Shown here: positions 1 through 12,334 of the stretch, in pieces
How positions within the stretch are numbered: position 1 is the first letter of the stretch
How the letters are laid out: each line of letters opens with the position of its first letter
Origin: Nyssa sinensis
Taxonomy: Eukaryota; Streptophyta; Magnoliopsida; Cornales; Nyssaceae
Assembly: GCA_008638375.1 (NCBI GenBank)
Contig: CM018031.1
Location: forward strand, 15,432,415 to 15,496,414
Reading direction: 5' to 3'
Length of the DNA: 64,000 nt
Position numbers and translations under genes: made by a program
Notes under the pieces: generated by a model
Seen by the model: the letters and a program-made list of their open reading frames with translations, nothing else
Databases searched by the model: none
What the model was told of the DNA's origin: nothing

Positions 1-252
1 CTCCCTTTTCTACCTAGAACAAGTTCCAACTCGCTTCCTCTATATTTCTTATTTCGGAAAGCTTTTACAATTAAGTGAGTACTTGAACAAAAATTTACTT
101 CTTACTTATTAAAATTTATCTCATTATGGGTATAATATGTTAAAGCTTTACAAGTTGTAAGAAATCGTCTTTCTTTCTATTCTCTCATTGCTAAACATTA
201 AATATTGCTAGTGTACTATATAAAAACTCTAGAGTATGCATACTTATTGTTA

Positions 253-625
253 GAGCATCTTTAATGTTAAATGTCAGTTTTATAATTTGACTTGCTACAG
301 TATAAAAATATTAAATTTTGACAAATCTGCTTCAATGTTAAAATATTATTTTTTTAACATAACAACTATTTTTTCTTGATAAAGTAGCGTAAACTCCACT
401 TCCATTTAACATTTATTTCATAAAGTGACATGAATCTCTTATTTATTTGCCATATGAAAGTTGTAGTCCATGAATGTCATAAAATGACACTAACTATTTT
501 CAATATCAAATATGACATTAGAAATAACATTATCATTTTTTGGCAAGCCAAAAAATACATCATTGAAGCAACATTTTTTATATCAATGCCAAATTTTAAA
601 AATGACATATGTATTAGAGTGGCTC
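253..625. mobile_element. PIF/Harbinger-like MITE with TTA target duplication
   Basis: A 373-bp AT-rich non-coding element. The left end reads GAGCATCTTTAATG and the right end, reverse complemented, reads GAGCCACTCTAATAC, so the termini are imperfect inverted repeats. TTA flanks it on both sides (250-252 and 626-628), the 3-bp target duplication typical of PIF/Harbinger elements. It has no coding capacity, so it would have been moved in trans. The family assignment rests only on the 3-bp duplication and the termini. Confidence 0.7.
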
Positions 626-630
626 TTACT

Positions 631-1479
631 TTTTAGATGTACATTATGGTGTATACACTAAGGTTAAAGCATCATTGTAATAGTATATATGTTTTAGCAT
701 ATTCTCTTTCCGACCTTTTCGATACTTGTCTTGTATAGCTTCTCAATTCTCTTATAAGAAGGCCCCCTCTTCCTTTATGGCTTATATTTCAGTTCTCCTA
801 TGTGGCTTATATTTCAATGTATTCGATTAGAGTGACAATTTAATTGTGATGCAGTATAAATAAATTGTAACTCTATTTTTTTGTTAAGTGAAGAATATAA
901 TTGCTCCCATAAACATAGCCTACATTGCCGAACCATATAAATCTCGGTGTCGCTATTTCTCTTTCTCCTTAACTCTTGTTGTGTAGACCATTAATTTCAC
1001 AACATGGTTGTTACACATTCTTCTACTACAACTCTTCATTGTGCCAAATCACTTATAATGATGTCTTTCACGAGCAAAATAAGTATATTATACTTGATTG
1101 TCATTTTATTTGACATTGTTTACTTTAGGACACCCTATGATTAGTATATGTTTCTTCTGTTGCTCAAACTATAGATATTTTCACAAAAACTCATTCTTCA
1201 AGATGCTTTCACGACTTACTGACCAAACTCAAATTGATCTCTGCTCTGTCACCTTCTGATTGAGGGGGTGTTAAATGTACAATATGGTGTATAAGTTAGG
1301 GTTAGGGCATTATTATTACTGTATATGCTAGGACATATTCTCTTTCCTTTTTGATACTTACCTTATATGGCCTCCCAACTCTCCTGTTTAAGGAGGCCAT
1401 CTTATATAATCGAATATATAAATCAATCCAATAATTATTCCCAATTCTCTGTCTCTCCTCTCTCCCTTTATCTTCAACA
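631..1479 (+). mobile_element. Internally deleted Copia LTR retrotransposon
   Basis: Two related LTRs flank about 265 bp of internal DNA. The 5' LTR is about 631-1004 and the 3' LTR is 1269-1479. Both contain the ATGTACA.TATGGTGTATA start and a shared CATATTCTCTTTCC block, and the 3' copy is shorter. The internal piece ends with an open frame at 1150-1260 matching the C-terminal tail of Copia RNase H (VAQTIDIFTKTHSSRCFHDL, then LLTKLKLISALSP). A TGA and a polypurine tract (GAGGGGG, 1262-1268) follow, directly before the 3' LTR. TGGT at 1005 could be the remnant of an initiator-Met primer site. CTTAC at 625-629 and 1480-1484 is a probable 5-bp target duplication, with one extra T beside the left copy. 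Almost all of gag-pol is missing, so it cannot be autonomous. Confidence 0.8.
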
Positions 1480-1648
1480 CTTACAATTGGACTGCATTAA
1501 CCCTCACGAAGAAACTGCAAATTAATTAAGTTAAATTACTAGTTCAAAACACAAAGGCTTACGCTTTTTAGTCCATTTTCTTCTCTAATGAAAACGATTC
1601 TGATCAACTCCTCAGGTGGAGGAAGATCTCATGAGAGATTACAACTCA

Positions 1649-2284
1649 GAGCAACTCAAACGCGAGTACCATCCAGGTGCCAAATTCATAACCGCTAAAA
1701 TAGCACCCCAAATTTAAAATTTTTTAGTCGGGATGGCATCTGTGGTTGCAAGATGGCACCCAACAGTCTGCAGTGCCATTTTTACAAACTTTGGAGAGAG
1801 AAAAGAGAGAGGTGTCATTTGACGGTTGGGCCATTTTCATTTTTATTGTCACAACAGCTACCATTCTAACAGCTCTATTTCAACAAAAAATTCTATAAAT
1901 ACAGAGGGTTTGTGAAAAGAAAACTTACCAAAGCTCGAAAAATCACTTTGAAAATTATTCTATAAATTTAGAATGATTTTATTTATTTAACTAATTTTTT
2001 TTAATTTAGTTAATTGTTAGAATTTAAATTAATTTTTTAAATTAAATTAATTTTTGTAATTTAATTTAAAAAATCAATTTAAATTAAACTGTTATGTAAT
2101 TTATACCCGTTAAAATATAACTGTTAAGTTTAATTATATTTTTTAATAAAAAATATTAAAATGACACCTCATTTTGGTACCTACTATTGAAACAGATTTA
2201 TAATTCAAGAATACTATAATACTTATTAAAGTTACAAATAAATTTTTTGGCATCCCAAAATAGCAACTTCCTTTAGAGTTGCTC
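1649..2284. mobile_element. PIF/Harbinger-like MITE with TCA target duplication
   Basis: A 636-bp non-coding element with GAGCAACTC at the left end and GAGTTGCTC at the right end, a perfect 9-bp inverted terminus. TCA flanks it (1646-1648 and 2285-2287). The interior at 1985-2110 is almost pure A/T and strongly self-complementary (repeated AATTTAAATTAATTT blocks). The termini resemble those of the MITE at 253-625, so both may belong to one superfamily. Confidence 0.75.
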
Positions 2285-2495
2285 TCAGGCATTGCCCGCA
2301 GTACTGTTTAATGGTAATTATAACAAGAAGACACACACATACAAATGTTCCTGTCAGACAGTACATGACCAAGTTGGTTGAATTGCACTGTTGCATATTA
2401 CAATGATACGATACGCAATAGAGAATTGTGTTTGTGAAAGTGCGTTTTGGATTGGACTAGGGGCTGGGTGGACACAGTTTCTGCAGAAGAACTCA

Positions 2496-2579
2496 TGCAA
2501 AATTTCTCTCTGATTGGTTTCCAACATTCATAGACTTTGCAAAATTTCTCTCTGATTGGTTTCCAACATTCATAGACTT
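2496..2579. repeat. Perfect 42-bp tandem duplication
   Basis: Two adjacent identical 42-bp units, each starting TGCAAAATTTCTCTCTGATT. No gene overlaps it. The identity suggests a recent slippage or an assembly duplication. Confidence 0.95.
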
Positions 2580-2708
2580 AGTTACTGACCAACCATGGAA
2601 CGAAACGTTGAGTACTTTTGGTTTACTTACTTTCTGCACTATCATGCTTATAGTCTACATGACCATCATTTCAGTGGCTCATCAGTTTATCAAGGACATT
2701 TATATACT

Positions 2709-2744
<36 letters not shown>

Positions 2745-2765
2745 GCTAGCTAGCTAGCTAGCTAG
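2709..2765. repeat. Compound microsatellite (CA)n-(TA)n-(TAGC)n
   Basis: A CA dinucleotide tract (2709-2736) passes into a short TA tract and then a TAGC tetranucleotide tract (2743-2765). TAGC repeats are self-complementary and could form hairpins. Confidence 0.95.
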
Positions 2766-3994
2766 ATACCCTACTGAAGTGATATAGATGATTCTCATGG
2801 ACCTACATACATAGAAGATGCTATTGGGGTCCCATCTGATGGTTGATACATACTCATATTCATATACATGTTTTTTCATATACATTTTTCAAATTATGCA
2901 TCATCATGTAGGATTTTGAGTCAAGCATATAATCTTTAGGTCTCTGATGATCGATATTGATCACAATTTTTGCATACTCATATGTGCCTAAACTCCGAGT
3001 CTAACCAATTGTTTTAAAACTTTAAATTATTAAAAAATGATTTAATATTATATATCTAGGTAATATATTCTCTTGCGTGTAACTCGGTCTTACACATAAA
3101 AAATAGAGAATACATAACGTTGACATAACAGATGAATGTATGGAAAGTAGAAAACATACTAACTTAATAGAATACGATGAAGTAACAAGATGAATAAATA
3201 TAAATTTTGTATCAAATAAATCGGAAAAAACGACTTGAATACAAGACTTTTTAGGATCAGAATTCTAATATAATATTAAATTATTCGTTACTTTAAAAGT
3301 TTAAATTGTTAAAAAATAATTTAATAATATATATCAAATCAACGAAATACATATTTTCCTATGTCGCAACAAAACAATCACACAATTTAAAGCATTCAAC
3401 GAATTACTTACATGGCCCAACATCATGTCTACCTCCCTATGCCATAAACTGGATCGCAAGCTTACAAAACTTATACAGGAGGAGGACTGTTATTTATATG
3501 TATCTATACAAGCATTATATATGCGTGTGAACACAAAATAAAAAACATAGATGTTCTACAAATGCATTCAAGGGGAATACATTGTCGCATGAAAGTGAAA
3601 AATTAAATAATAAATCGATTTGAAATAAAATATATAATATAATATAGAAATTAAAAATATGAAATATACGTAGTTTAGTAAAATGTTTACGTTTACGGAC
3701 AACGATAATTAATCTATTATGTATCGAATGAGATTATAATAATAAAATAATCACAAACTAAAAATTTTCCTTTACACTTGATGATGACTATCTTTTGCTA
3801 AGTGGAAATCTTAATAGTATATGCGAGTTACAATATAAGAGATCAAAACGGTCAAATTTTTGGATCACATTAATAGTTTGTTAGAAGTTTCAGAGAGAAA
3901 AGATAATTTAAAATAGAAAAGAAGAAGAGGGGAAAAAAAGTATTCATTTTTATCTTGTTTAAAAGATTAGGAGAGAGAATAAATGAATGTCATT

Positions 3995-4341
3995 ACTTGT
4001 TATTTGAATGATTAGTGAGAGATAAAAGGAAAGAAAGTATTAAAAGTATTTGACAATTATACCCTTCTATTTTATGTTTAGAATTTTTTATTCTTTCATC
4101 TGTAGGTATTTTTTATATTTTAAAAAAAAATCAATAAAATTGTTTCAATTCTTTTCATTTCAAATCTCTCCATTTTGGAGAGATTTAAGAAATGGATTAA
4201 AATTTTTATACTTTCTCTCTTATTCTCTTTTATTATTTTCATCTCTTTCTTTTAAAAACTTACAAACGAAAAATTTATCTATCTCCCTACCTTAATTTTT
4301 TCTTTTCTCTCAAATTCTCTCCATTCAAACAAATCATAAGT
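3995..4341. mobile_element. Candidate MITE with imperfect inverted termini
   Basis: The left end reads ACTTGTTATTTGAATG and the right end, reverse complemented, reads ACTTATGATTTGTTTGAATG. Both continue into purine-rich GAGAG..AAAGAAA sequence. An internal perfect inverted repeat at 4161-4185 has arms AAATCTCTCC/GGAGAGATTT and a 5-bp loop. No clear target duplication was found, so the boundaries are tentative. Confidence 0.45.
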
Positions 4342-6332
4342 TATCAAAAATCCGGAATTCATGACAACAACACATATTACCAAATAAGTGTTGTGACTCT
4401 ATATATATTTCATCCGCACTTGCACATCTCATCTGGTGGATCAATTATTAATTGATCCGTCTTAATCTTATACTAATTTCGCAAAAGATGAAAGAAAAAG
4501 AAAACGACATATTAAAAAAATAATGACCAGGTGAATTGGATTCGAGCCTGGCTTGCTTTATAAGAGTTCGACATGACCTTGACATAATCTGGACCAGGAC
4601 AATAAGTTATTTTTGGATGCCACAAATCAAATATCTGACCATTTCTGGAAATGGGTTCAATGTAGAACATCACATTGAAGGTTGTACGTGAAAGATACAG
4701 ATATCCAAATTAGCAGTCTTGCTCACATTAATGATGATTACACTACTAATTATATATAAACATCCATAACCTAATACAAATGATTGGAGTTATATGGTGC
4801 TCACATGGGGATGTATTAAATTATGTCTTTAATCACTCTTTCCCTTTCCTCTTTTGAGACTAAGTGGGTGGGGTCTGATCACGAGTTGGGTGTGAATGGA
4901 TGTCTCTTGAGGCAAATTTTGAGTACAGCTTTTTCAGAGATGCAAAGGACCACATTGAAAAGTGCATTCTATTAGAGCTCCATTGTTTGGCCAAATGTCT
5001 AAGTGACTCCCCTAATTTGATCTAGCTTAAAATGATCAACACATTTTACAAACTATATTGTGAATATCCTACATTATATGGGTTGGAGTAGGACATAATG
5101 TAGGTTGAAGCACAAGAATGATGTAGAACAACTGATCTTTGATTTGTCAAATCCTTAATCAACCGAGATGATCCGATGCGACCTAAAAATAGACAATGTA
5201 TGAGTTTCTTACCATGGAAAAATTTTTGACTCATTCTTTTGTTTCAGTATTTTTTTGAGTTTCTTATTCAAATTATTACTTAGGATTTAATAGTTTCTTA
5301 TTCAGATTAGTAGTTTTTAATATCTTTAAATATGATATAAATAAACTTCTATTATTTATCTTTATCAATAATATTTATAATTTGAATTCTCTAAATTCTT
5401 CTCTTGTTGAATGAGTAATTCTTGTATTACTTGAAATTTAAAGAATTCGATATATTTAATTTATTTTTATATTGTCGTGCTATCTTAAAGAGGATAAAAA
5501 AAAAAAAAAATTCTTAGAAAAGCATAAATATATGCATATAACATGACAGTTAATCAAAATCATTAATAAAAAAAATTGTCTCCATGGATTTTACTCCGAC
5601 TAAATCACTAGTCTTAGAGAACTTCAAAGCAAAAATAGCACAAAAAAATCAAATCAATTAGGAACACAATAAATTATATTAGAGATTGTGGGTATTACAT
5701 TGCTTTTTTTTTTCTGAATCAAAAAAGTGATTAGTATAATGATAATTGTGGTTGGATGATAGTTTAGTTTAATATTTTGCTTTATATATAGGTTCAATTA
5801 GATCAACTGAAATTAGTCTGGTTGGTAAGTCATGATTTCTTCTTTGAAGAAGGTCATGAATTCTACTTTCACTCCTCCACTAAGAGTGGAAGTGTAATTT
5901 ATTTCTTCTTCCTCAACTTGAAATGAGTTTCATCTCTTTACTTATTACAATTTGTTAAATTTTTCAGAATTCAGAAATAAGAAATTATCGTGAGCTTGTA
6001 AAAAAAAAATTAAATTAGCTTATATAGGTTTCAGAGTATTGATTGAATTCCTACTAATATGTGTCATTGACTAAAGTAACAACAAACAAATGTTATATTA
6101 AAACAAAAATGTTGAAGTCATAGATAAAAGATTTAGATTCTAAAAATACAATCAAACTTAAACTAGGAAGAACTTTGATGAAAACAAATTATCTAAAATT
6201 TAGAATATTTGGCCAAATTCACATTTAAAAGTCAATAAAATATAATTATTTTAATTCTTATTACTTAGTCAAATGGAGTTTAGAAGAATTTTGCAAAAAT
6301 CAGGGGGAAAAAAAGTCCGATATGAAAGAAAT

Positions 6333-6336
<4 letters not shown>

Positions 6337-6363
<27 letters not shown>
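6337..6363. repeat. (AT)n microsatellite
   Basis: Uninterrupted AT dinucleotide tract in intergenic DNA. Confidence 0.95.
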
Positions 6364-7149
6364 TGAAAAACAAAATTCAATCACATGTAATTAAATTTAA
6401 CTTGGATTATCAGTAAAATTCAACCAAAATAAAGGCAAAATTCGATCTTAAGTAACATTAACTTAGACACTACTGAGAAATTAACAAGTTATCTACATTT
6501 AAAAAAAAAAAAATTACAATTTTTTCATGAGATAAAATGAATTAACTTATTTTATAAGAAAAGTTAAACGAGGAAGTTCAATAAAAAATGAAACATAATA
6601 CATACAATGGGTTTTCTCAATAATTTATTTATTTATTTTTAGATATAAATAAATAGTCCTAGGATTATGTTATGTTTTTCAATAATTACTCTGCCCTTTT
6701 TAAATAATTACTCTGCCCTTTTTAAAATTTCACGTCTAGTTTTAAAATAAAAAATTATCATGTTTCAAATAATCTTAATTCTATTTTAAATAATGATTCG
6801 ATATATAAAATAGTATTAGACTGATTTGAAAATAAGTTTAAGTAATAATAGATTTAAGTATAGATTTGAGTTTTGAAAAATATATTTTTAAAAATCAAAT
6901 TTAAGTGCGAATTTGGTTGATTGCCAAAAATACCTAAACTATAGCAACATGTTATTATTCTCCTGCTCTTCTTACGTAAAACTCAATGTGAAAGTCCAGG
7001 TGAAAAAAGCACGATACGACGGCACTGTGACATTAATATTGACGCAGAACTCATATAGATCTCGCAATCATACTCCATCACAGTAGCCGTCTCACCGTGT
7101 GATGGAAGTTGGAACAATTGGATTTTTTTATTCCAGTGCGGGTAGGCCA

Positions 7150-7287
7150 ACGTGTCGTCCGGTTTGAAAAAAAGTCGAGTCAACGCCTTCCCTCTTTAGC
7201 AGTGACGTCACCTTCCATGTCAGCTTCCAGCTCCCTCAAGCCCCACTCCCAGAACAAACCCGCAACCCTTTCCACACATAAATAAGC
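7150..7287 (+). promoter_or_regulatory. Proximal promoter of the CCT-motif gene
   Basis: Upstream of the ATG at 7359 are an ACGTGTC ABRE-like core (7150-7156), the palindrome TGACGTCA (7203-7210; the C-box/CRE type bound by plant bZIP factors) and a TATA-like CATAAATAAG (7278-7287). The TATA box lies about 75 bp before the ATG, giving a short 5' leader. The motifs are seen directly. Binding by bZIP proteins is inferred from the consensus. Confidence 0.55.
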
Positions 7288-7358
7288 CACTGGTTGAACC
7301 TCCCTCGCTTCATTCATTCATTCTACTTTCTCTGGCTTTGCCATATACCACCACCACC

Positions 7359-7993
7359 ATGTATGGACACAACACCACCAATAACAACACATTCAGTGAC
7401 CCCACCGCCCTTCTCTTCGGCCATTTTCCATCATTACCTGATTTCACTTCGACGCCACTAGCTTTACCGTCAGCTCCGTTAATACTACCACATCCGCAGC
7501 CGCCGCCGCCTTTGGTCATTCCCGGCAACGAGTTCGACTCAATGTCGGCGCTGAAGTCGGATGTTAACTACAGTAGTAGCGGTTGTAGCAGTTACGGCTC
7601 TTCCAGTTCACCGGGGAGTTATTCGATTCTGCAGGGGTCGAGCCTGATACAGAGGAGCGAGAGCAGTCACTCGCTCCAGAAGAACGGGTTTTGCGGCCAA
7701 CTCGTTTCGTCGCCCACTGACTTTATTGACTTGGAGACTAGCCCGGTGAGGAGGGTGTTCAGCACCGGCGATTTGCAGGTGAGCTTTTTAAATGACTGGA
7801 ATACCCACATTATATTCATTGTCTGCATTATATTGGCATTTTTGGAGATTTATATTATTGCTGTAACAGAGCAGAGCCAGCTCTTCATGTCTATGGTGAA
7901 ACTTGAGACTGCAATATGAACGAAGAATTATGTACAGGTGTATTATTTTAAAATTGCTATGATTTTGAGTTTTTGTGTGGGGTGTGTGTCAGT

Positions 7994-8038
<45 letters not shown>

Positions 8039-8437
8039 GGTGTATTATAAAAGTTTGCACCACGCGCCCAGCAGTAGCAAAACTAAACCATTAACATAGA
8101 GGGGGAAAAATAAAAATTGAAATTAAACAAAAGTCTTTTATAAAAGAAAAAATGGAAAAAATTTGGGGGTTAATTTATAATTTATAATTTTTTCTTTTTA
8201 ATTTGAAGTAAATTATCAATTTTTAAAATTTTGAAGAGGTTATAGTTGCTCTTAAACTTTTCTATATACGTTTCTGCACACAATTTCATATGATATAAGA
8301 ATAATTAAATTTGTGAAAAGATGACCTTCACACGTAACAAATATGAGATATTCGAGAATTCAATCATTCATGTATTACACGTGCACATAATACATAAATA
8401 ATTTAATATTGGATGTGTATATATATATATATATATA

Positions 8438-8468
<31 letters not shown>

Positions 8469-8491
8469 ATGGTATATGTATAGAGATGGAT

Positions 8492-8527
<36 letters not shown>

Positions 8528-9286
8528 TTGGCCATGCACTGTAATCCAAACACAAGGGGTTGGCCTAGTAACAAGTGGAGTCACATTAAACACTTACGGG
8601 TGTGAAGCTGTGTTTTTGAGATTTCACAATAGTGATGATCCTATTGGAATCATTGTAATTAAAAATAAATAAATGAAAAAAAAAAAACAGAAACAAAACA
8701 TTTCACTAAGTTTTCAAATTCTTTTGTATGTGTGCTTCTTGTCATTACTTCTATTGTTTTAACCATATAACATTTTTTGTTTGTAATTATATTTGTAAAA
8801 TACATATTAAATAAAGCTTGTATGTGTTTCGTTTTGGTTTAGGAGAGAATTAACATGCTGCAACATTACCACCGAACAGAGAGCCCCTTATCTAACGAGA
8901 TTAGTATCATTGAAAGCATGAACAAAGCCTGTCGTTACAGTCCAGAAGAGAAGAAAGAAAAAATTGAGAGATATAGAAGCAAGAGAAACCAGAGAAACTT
9001 TAACAAGAAGATCAAGGTTTTATTCTAATTTTTTCTTTTTTCCTTTTATTTTACTATACTATTGTTTTTGATTTTATTGTCATCTTCTTCTTTTTTGAAT
9101 CAGTATGCATGTAGGAAGACATTGGCAGATAGCCGACCACGGATCAGAGGGCGGTTTGCAAGGAATGATGAAATTGAGAAGAGTTCTCCAAATCAATGGA
9201 GTCAAATCAGTGGAGAAGAAGACGAGGAGGACGATGAGAATTGGGTCAATTTTATTGACGCCTTCTCTGCAAATTTAATTCCTTAA
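7359..9286 (+). CDS. CCT-motif family (CMF) transcriptional regulator, three exons
   Basis: Encodes a 258-residue nuclear protein of the CCT (CONSTANS, CO-like, TOC1) family. Exons are 7359-7778, 8843-9016 and 9104-9286, all with GT donors and AG acceptors in phase 0. The ATG at 7359 has a good context (CCACCACCATG) and starts MYGHNTT. An upstream TTG in the same frame is not a plausible start. Residues 1-140 are rich in Ser, Pro and Asn and low in complexity. The CCT domain covers about 175-220 (RYRSKRNQRNFNKKIK, split by intron 2, then YACRKTLADSRPRIRGRFAR), with the basic nuclear-targeting and NF-Y/DNA-contact surface of the family. A very acidic tail follows (about 236-246). No B-box zinc finger is present, so it belongs with the CCT-only proteins, several of which act in flowering time, clock output or chloroplast-related expression. 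Which of these applies cannot be told here. Intron 1 (1064 bp) carries several microsatellites. Confidence 0.92.
7997..8524. repeat. Cluster of (AT)n and (GT)n microsatellites in intron 1
   Basis: Within intron 1 of the CCT gene: (AT)n at 7997-8033, (AT)n at 8417-8438, (GT)n at 8441-8464 and (AT)n at 8495-8524. The remaining intron sequence is A/T-rich with no other feature. Confidence 0.95.
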
Positions 9287-9409
9287 TCCTGGAAGAGTTC
9301 GCTCTGCTTCAACTTTTTTAGCATAACAGTGTGTTTAAGTCTAGGTTTCTAGTTTCTTATATATTATAATGATGTAATTGTAGATATATGGTTGATTGTA
9401 TGACAATTT

Positions 9410-10125
9410 GGAGCTTCAGAACTTACTTAGAGCTGGTGAGCTTTTTTATTGTAGCCACATAATGTTTTGGAGCTCCGTAACTTACTTTAGAGGGTAAGCT
9501 TTTAAACTCTACCCACATAATGTATGTAAATTAGCTAATTAAGCAGCTTTGAATCATCTAAAATGCTTATTTCAGAAATTGATATCTCTTATATGTTATA
9601 TGTGTGTGTGTGAAAATATTCCAATAGGCCCTGTTAGTTGGAATGTTTAGCCCCCCATTCCCAATCCTAAAACTTCATAGTGAAAATAAATTCCAGTAGG
9701 CCCTATCAGTTGGAATGTTTAGCTCACCATGCCCATTCTTAAAAGTTAATACTCCATAGTCTTTTTCTTGTTTTTCTTTTTTATTTTCCTTTGATACAAA
9801 GAAATCTCACACATCAAACATTTTTCTAATTTCGTCAATAGATAAATTCTTTAATTCACACAAGTCTTTCGAAACAAAACTTATTTTTTGAGACAGGAAA
9901 CCTCAAAAAAATTTGTATTTAATTAGAATCGAATTAGAAACTTGTACTTATAAGATACTTCTGTCTTTTTTATCAATGAATTACTTCCTTGGGGGTCAAA
10001 AGAAATAAGATGACCTCAAAAAAATTTGTATTTAGTAGGAATCGAATTAGAAACTTGTACTTATAAGATACTTACTTCTGTCCTTTTTATCAATGAGTTA
10101 CTTCGTTGGGGGTCAAAAGAAATAT
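9410..10125. repeat. Three local tandem duplications downstream of the CCT gene
   Basis: Three diverged pairs follow one another. A unit of about 59 bp begins GGAGCT at 9410 and 9469. A unit of about 75-80 bp with GGCCCT.TYAGTTGGAATGTTTAG appears around 9627 and 9699. A unit of about 113 bp beginning CCTCAAAAAAATTTGTATTT appears at 9901 and 10014. They start about 120 bp after the stop codon, so the first pair may lie in the 3' UTR. Confidence 0.85.
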
Positions 10126-12330
10126 ATGTCAAGTCTGATATTTATGATTATAGAATTTTTTGGAACTAATTTATGCCGGACTTTTTTTCCCAATCTGAGC
10201 TCAATAAGAAGGATTGTGTCTCATCCCAGATGATCCCAAGCCAAATTAGATAAGATTGCACTTACATCCATAATACATAGACATTCTATATTCCAGTGTT
10301 TGATCGATGATAATTATTTAGGGGAAAAATAAATTTACTTATTAGTTGAAAAGTGATAAAGGAAAGAACTAGCTAGAAGGTTGTTATTAGTCAATAATTA
10401 CCACGATTACCGAGAGGATTAGACCTACCTAGGCCAAATGCAGTGACTCCAGTATAGCACTACATGTTCTCTGCTTTTGTTGCATAAAGCTAGCTTCACC
10501 CATTGTCTTATCAATAATAATGCTTTCTGCACTCGATGTATAGCATTGAAAAGCAACATAAAGTGCAATTAGCAAATTTGCAAATGCCAATTTTAGTTAT
10601 TATTGGGATGGAAATGACACTTATTATGATGGGTTTATAATGGTTGAAGAGCGTGTGCCTTGTGGTGATAGTGGTTGTAATAGGAGAATCAAAAGCCTCA
10701 AGATTAGACAAGCATAAGAAAATATTCGTGTTTCAAGCCACCACGTGATAATGTCACCATCTAATAGCGACCACCACATGATAATGCCACCAGTTAATAG
10801 CGGGATGTAACATGAAATATATCTTGTTCTTTTAATGAGACATAATTCACACGTCACCTCATCACTAAATGAAGACATGGCCATGTTGGTACCTTGAGAC
10901 ACCGAAAATATTTCAAGACAAATACAAGTTAAGATGATGGAGAAATTCTTGCATGGGTCAAGTCTATGAATCCGACCTTATAATATTCATGTTCATTTGG
11001 ATAAGATGATTGGCTTTTATGAAACATAAAAGTAATACTCTGCTTATATGACAAGATGTGACTAGTGAAATTTCATGAACTAAATCAATGAATCCAATTC
11101 ATGCAAGAAATTTTGAGATGATGTGAGCATCGTAAAAACTGCCTTTCTGCAAAGCAATGAGTCAGATAAAAACACACGTAATCTAGCACTGCATTTGTAG
11201 AAAATGAATGGAAGTTTGAACTTATTCACCAAGCTTTAAGTTTCCAAAATGTCGTTTGATTCTCACATTTTGAGTGGCTAAACCACAACTAGAGCCAAAG
11301 GAGACTAGGAGAGAGATTTGGACTTTGATTATGAGATATAATTAAACCACTTTATCCTGATGCGTCTCCTCAAGTTCACACTAGCCTGTGCTCATCTCTT
11401 CATCAATCAAATGCTTTGCCAAATTCATTTTTTATAAATGTCCTTCTCATCTTTACCATTTCAAAACAGTTCCAAACAAGGTCTAATCTTTTTCTGTAAT
11501 CAAACAATAGGGGTCTTCTTTTTGTACCATGTGCTGCTGAGATGAGCATTTCTTGCATGATAAAGGGCAATTTTCCATATCCATTCTGGTTCTTAATTTA
11601 TTGAAAAAGGCTCTAAGATAGTCCAGCTGCAGCATGTAAAAGCAAGACCCTCTGCCCTACTCTTTCTATTTTTTTCCAGGGCTTTTTTAAAGTGTATGTT
11701 TGGCTTTACAAGCCATACCAGTATTCTTTATCATTGAAAAACTAATAAAGCTCTTAATCTCTCTTTGGAATACTAATCATTTAGCCGCTCATGTTACTGA
11801 ATTATGATTTGTAAGTTAGAATAATTAGAATCTGAATCCAACTTTTTTTTTAATATAGCTAAAGGCTAAGGTCCTCAAGGCGTCCCTAGAGGTGGGGAGG
11901 ACGGCCTTGTCAATTCTTGTCAGCCGGCGGTGGGTTACCCACTAAGCTTATCAATGGCCTAACAAGATAAAACTTTAGCAAAATAACAGATTTTCCATTA
12001 GGGTTACGATAAGAAAAAGAATGCTTGAGCACATGAAAAGCATTAGCATTAGTAGCATCAGCTCATCATATTCTATTTAAGGGACTTTTGCTTTTTCATT
12101 TTGCGCAAAAAAATGTGTTTGGCCCTTCGATTAATCTTTTAAAACTGTTTATATATTGATTTTGGTTTTTAGACTGCAAAAAAAAAAAAAGAATGCGCTT
12201 GAGGAGAAGCAGTTCTACCCTGCGTTTATTTTTCAAATGCATTTAGAGAAGCTCCCCAAATACCCACTAAGCTCATTGGCACTAAAAATAAAAATGGATT
12301 GTAAAGAGCTTATTTATTTATGAATATGCA
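10126..12330. other. Intergenic DNA, no gene recognised
   Basis: No supported coding frame. A diverged 33-bp tandem pair occurs at 10738-10803 (CCACCACGTGATAATG, then CCACCACATGATAATG). Its first copy contains a perfect G-box CACGTG at 10742-10747. A locally GC-rich block at about 11860-11950 (CCGGCGGTGGG) stands out from the AT-rich background but has no recognised identity. Confidence 0.5.
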
Positions 12331-12334
12331 GATT

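Larger units (their letters stand above)
2780..7000. other. AT-rich intergenic DNA, no gene recognised
   Basis: Short open frames here have no recognisable domain, no codon bias and no splice context, so none is called. The stretch holds poly-A/T runs, a (TA)n tract at 6337-6363 and one MITE-like element at 3995-4341. It lies upstream of the CCT-motif gene, so distal regulatory sequence could be present but is not visible. Confidence 0.6.

Noticed and set aside
7338..7358. Upstream TTG start for the CCT-motif protein
   Set aside because: A non-ATG codon. The ATG at 7359 has a strong context and gives the expected N-terminus.
7779..7919. Read-through of CCT-gene exon 1 into intron 1 as a 193-residue protein
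   Set aside because: A GT donor at 7779 joins in frame to exon 2, which carries the CCT domain. The read-through tail has no similarity to the family.
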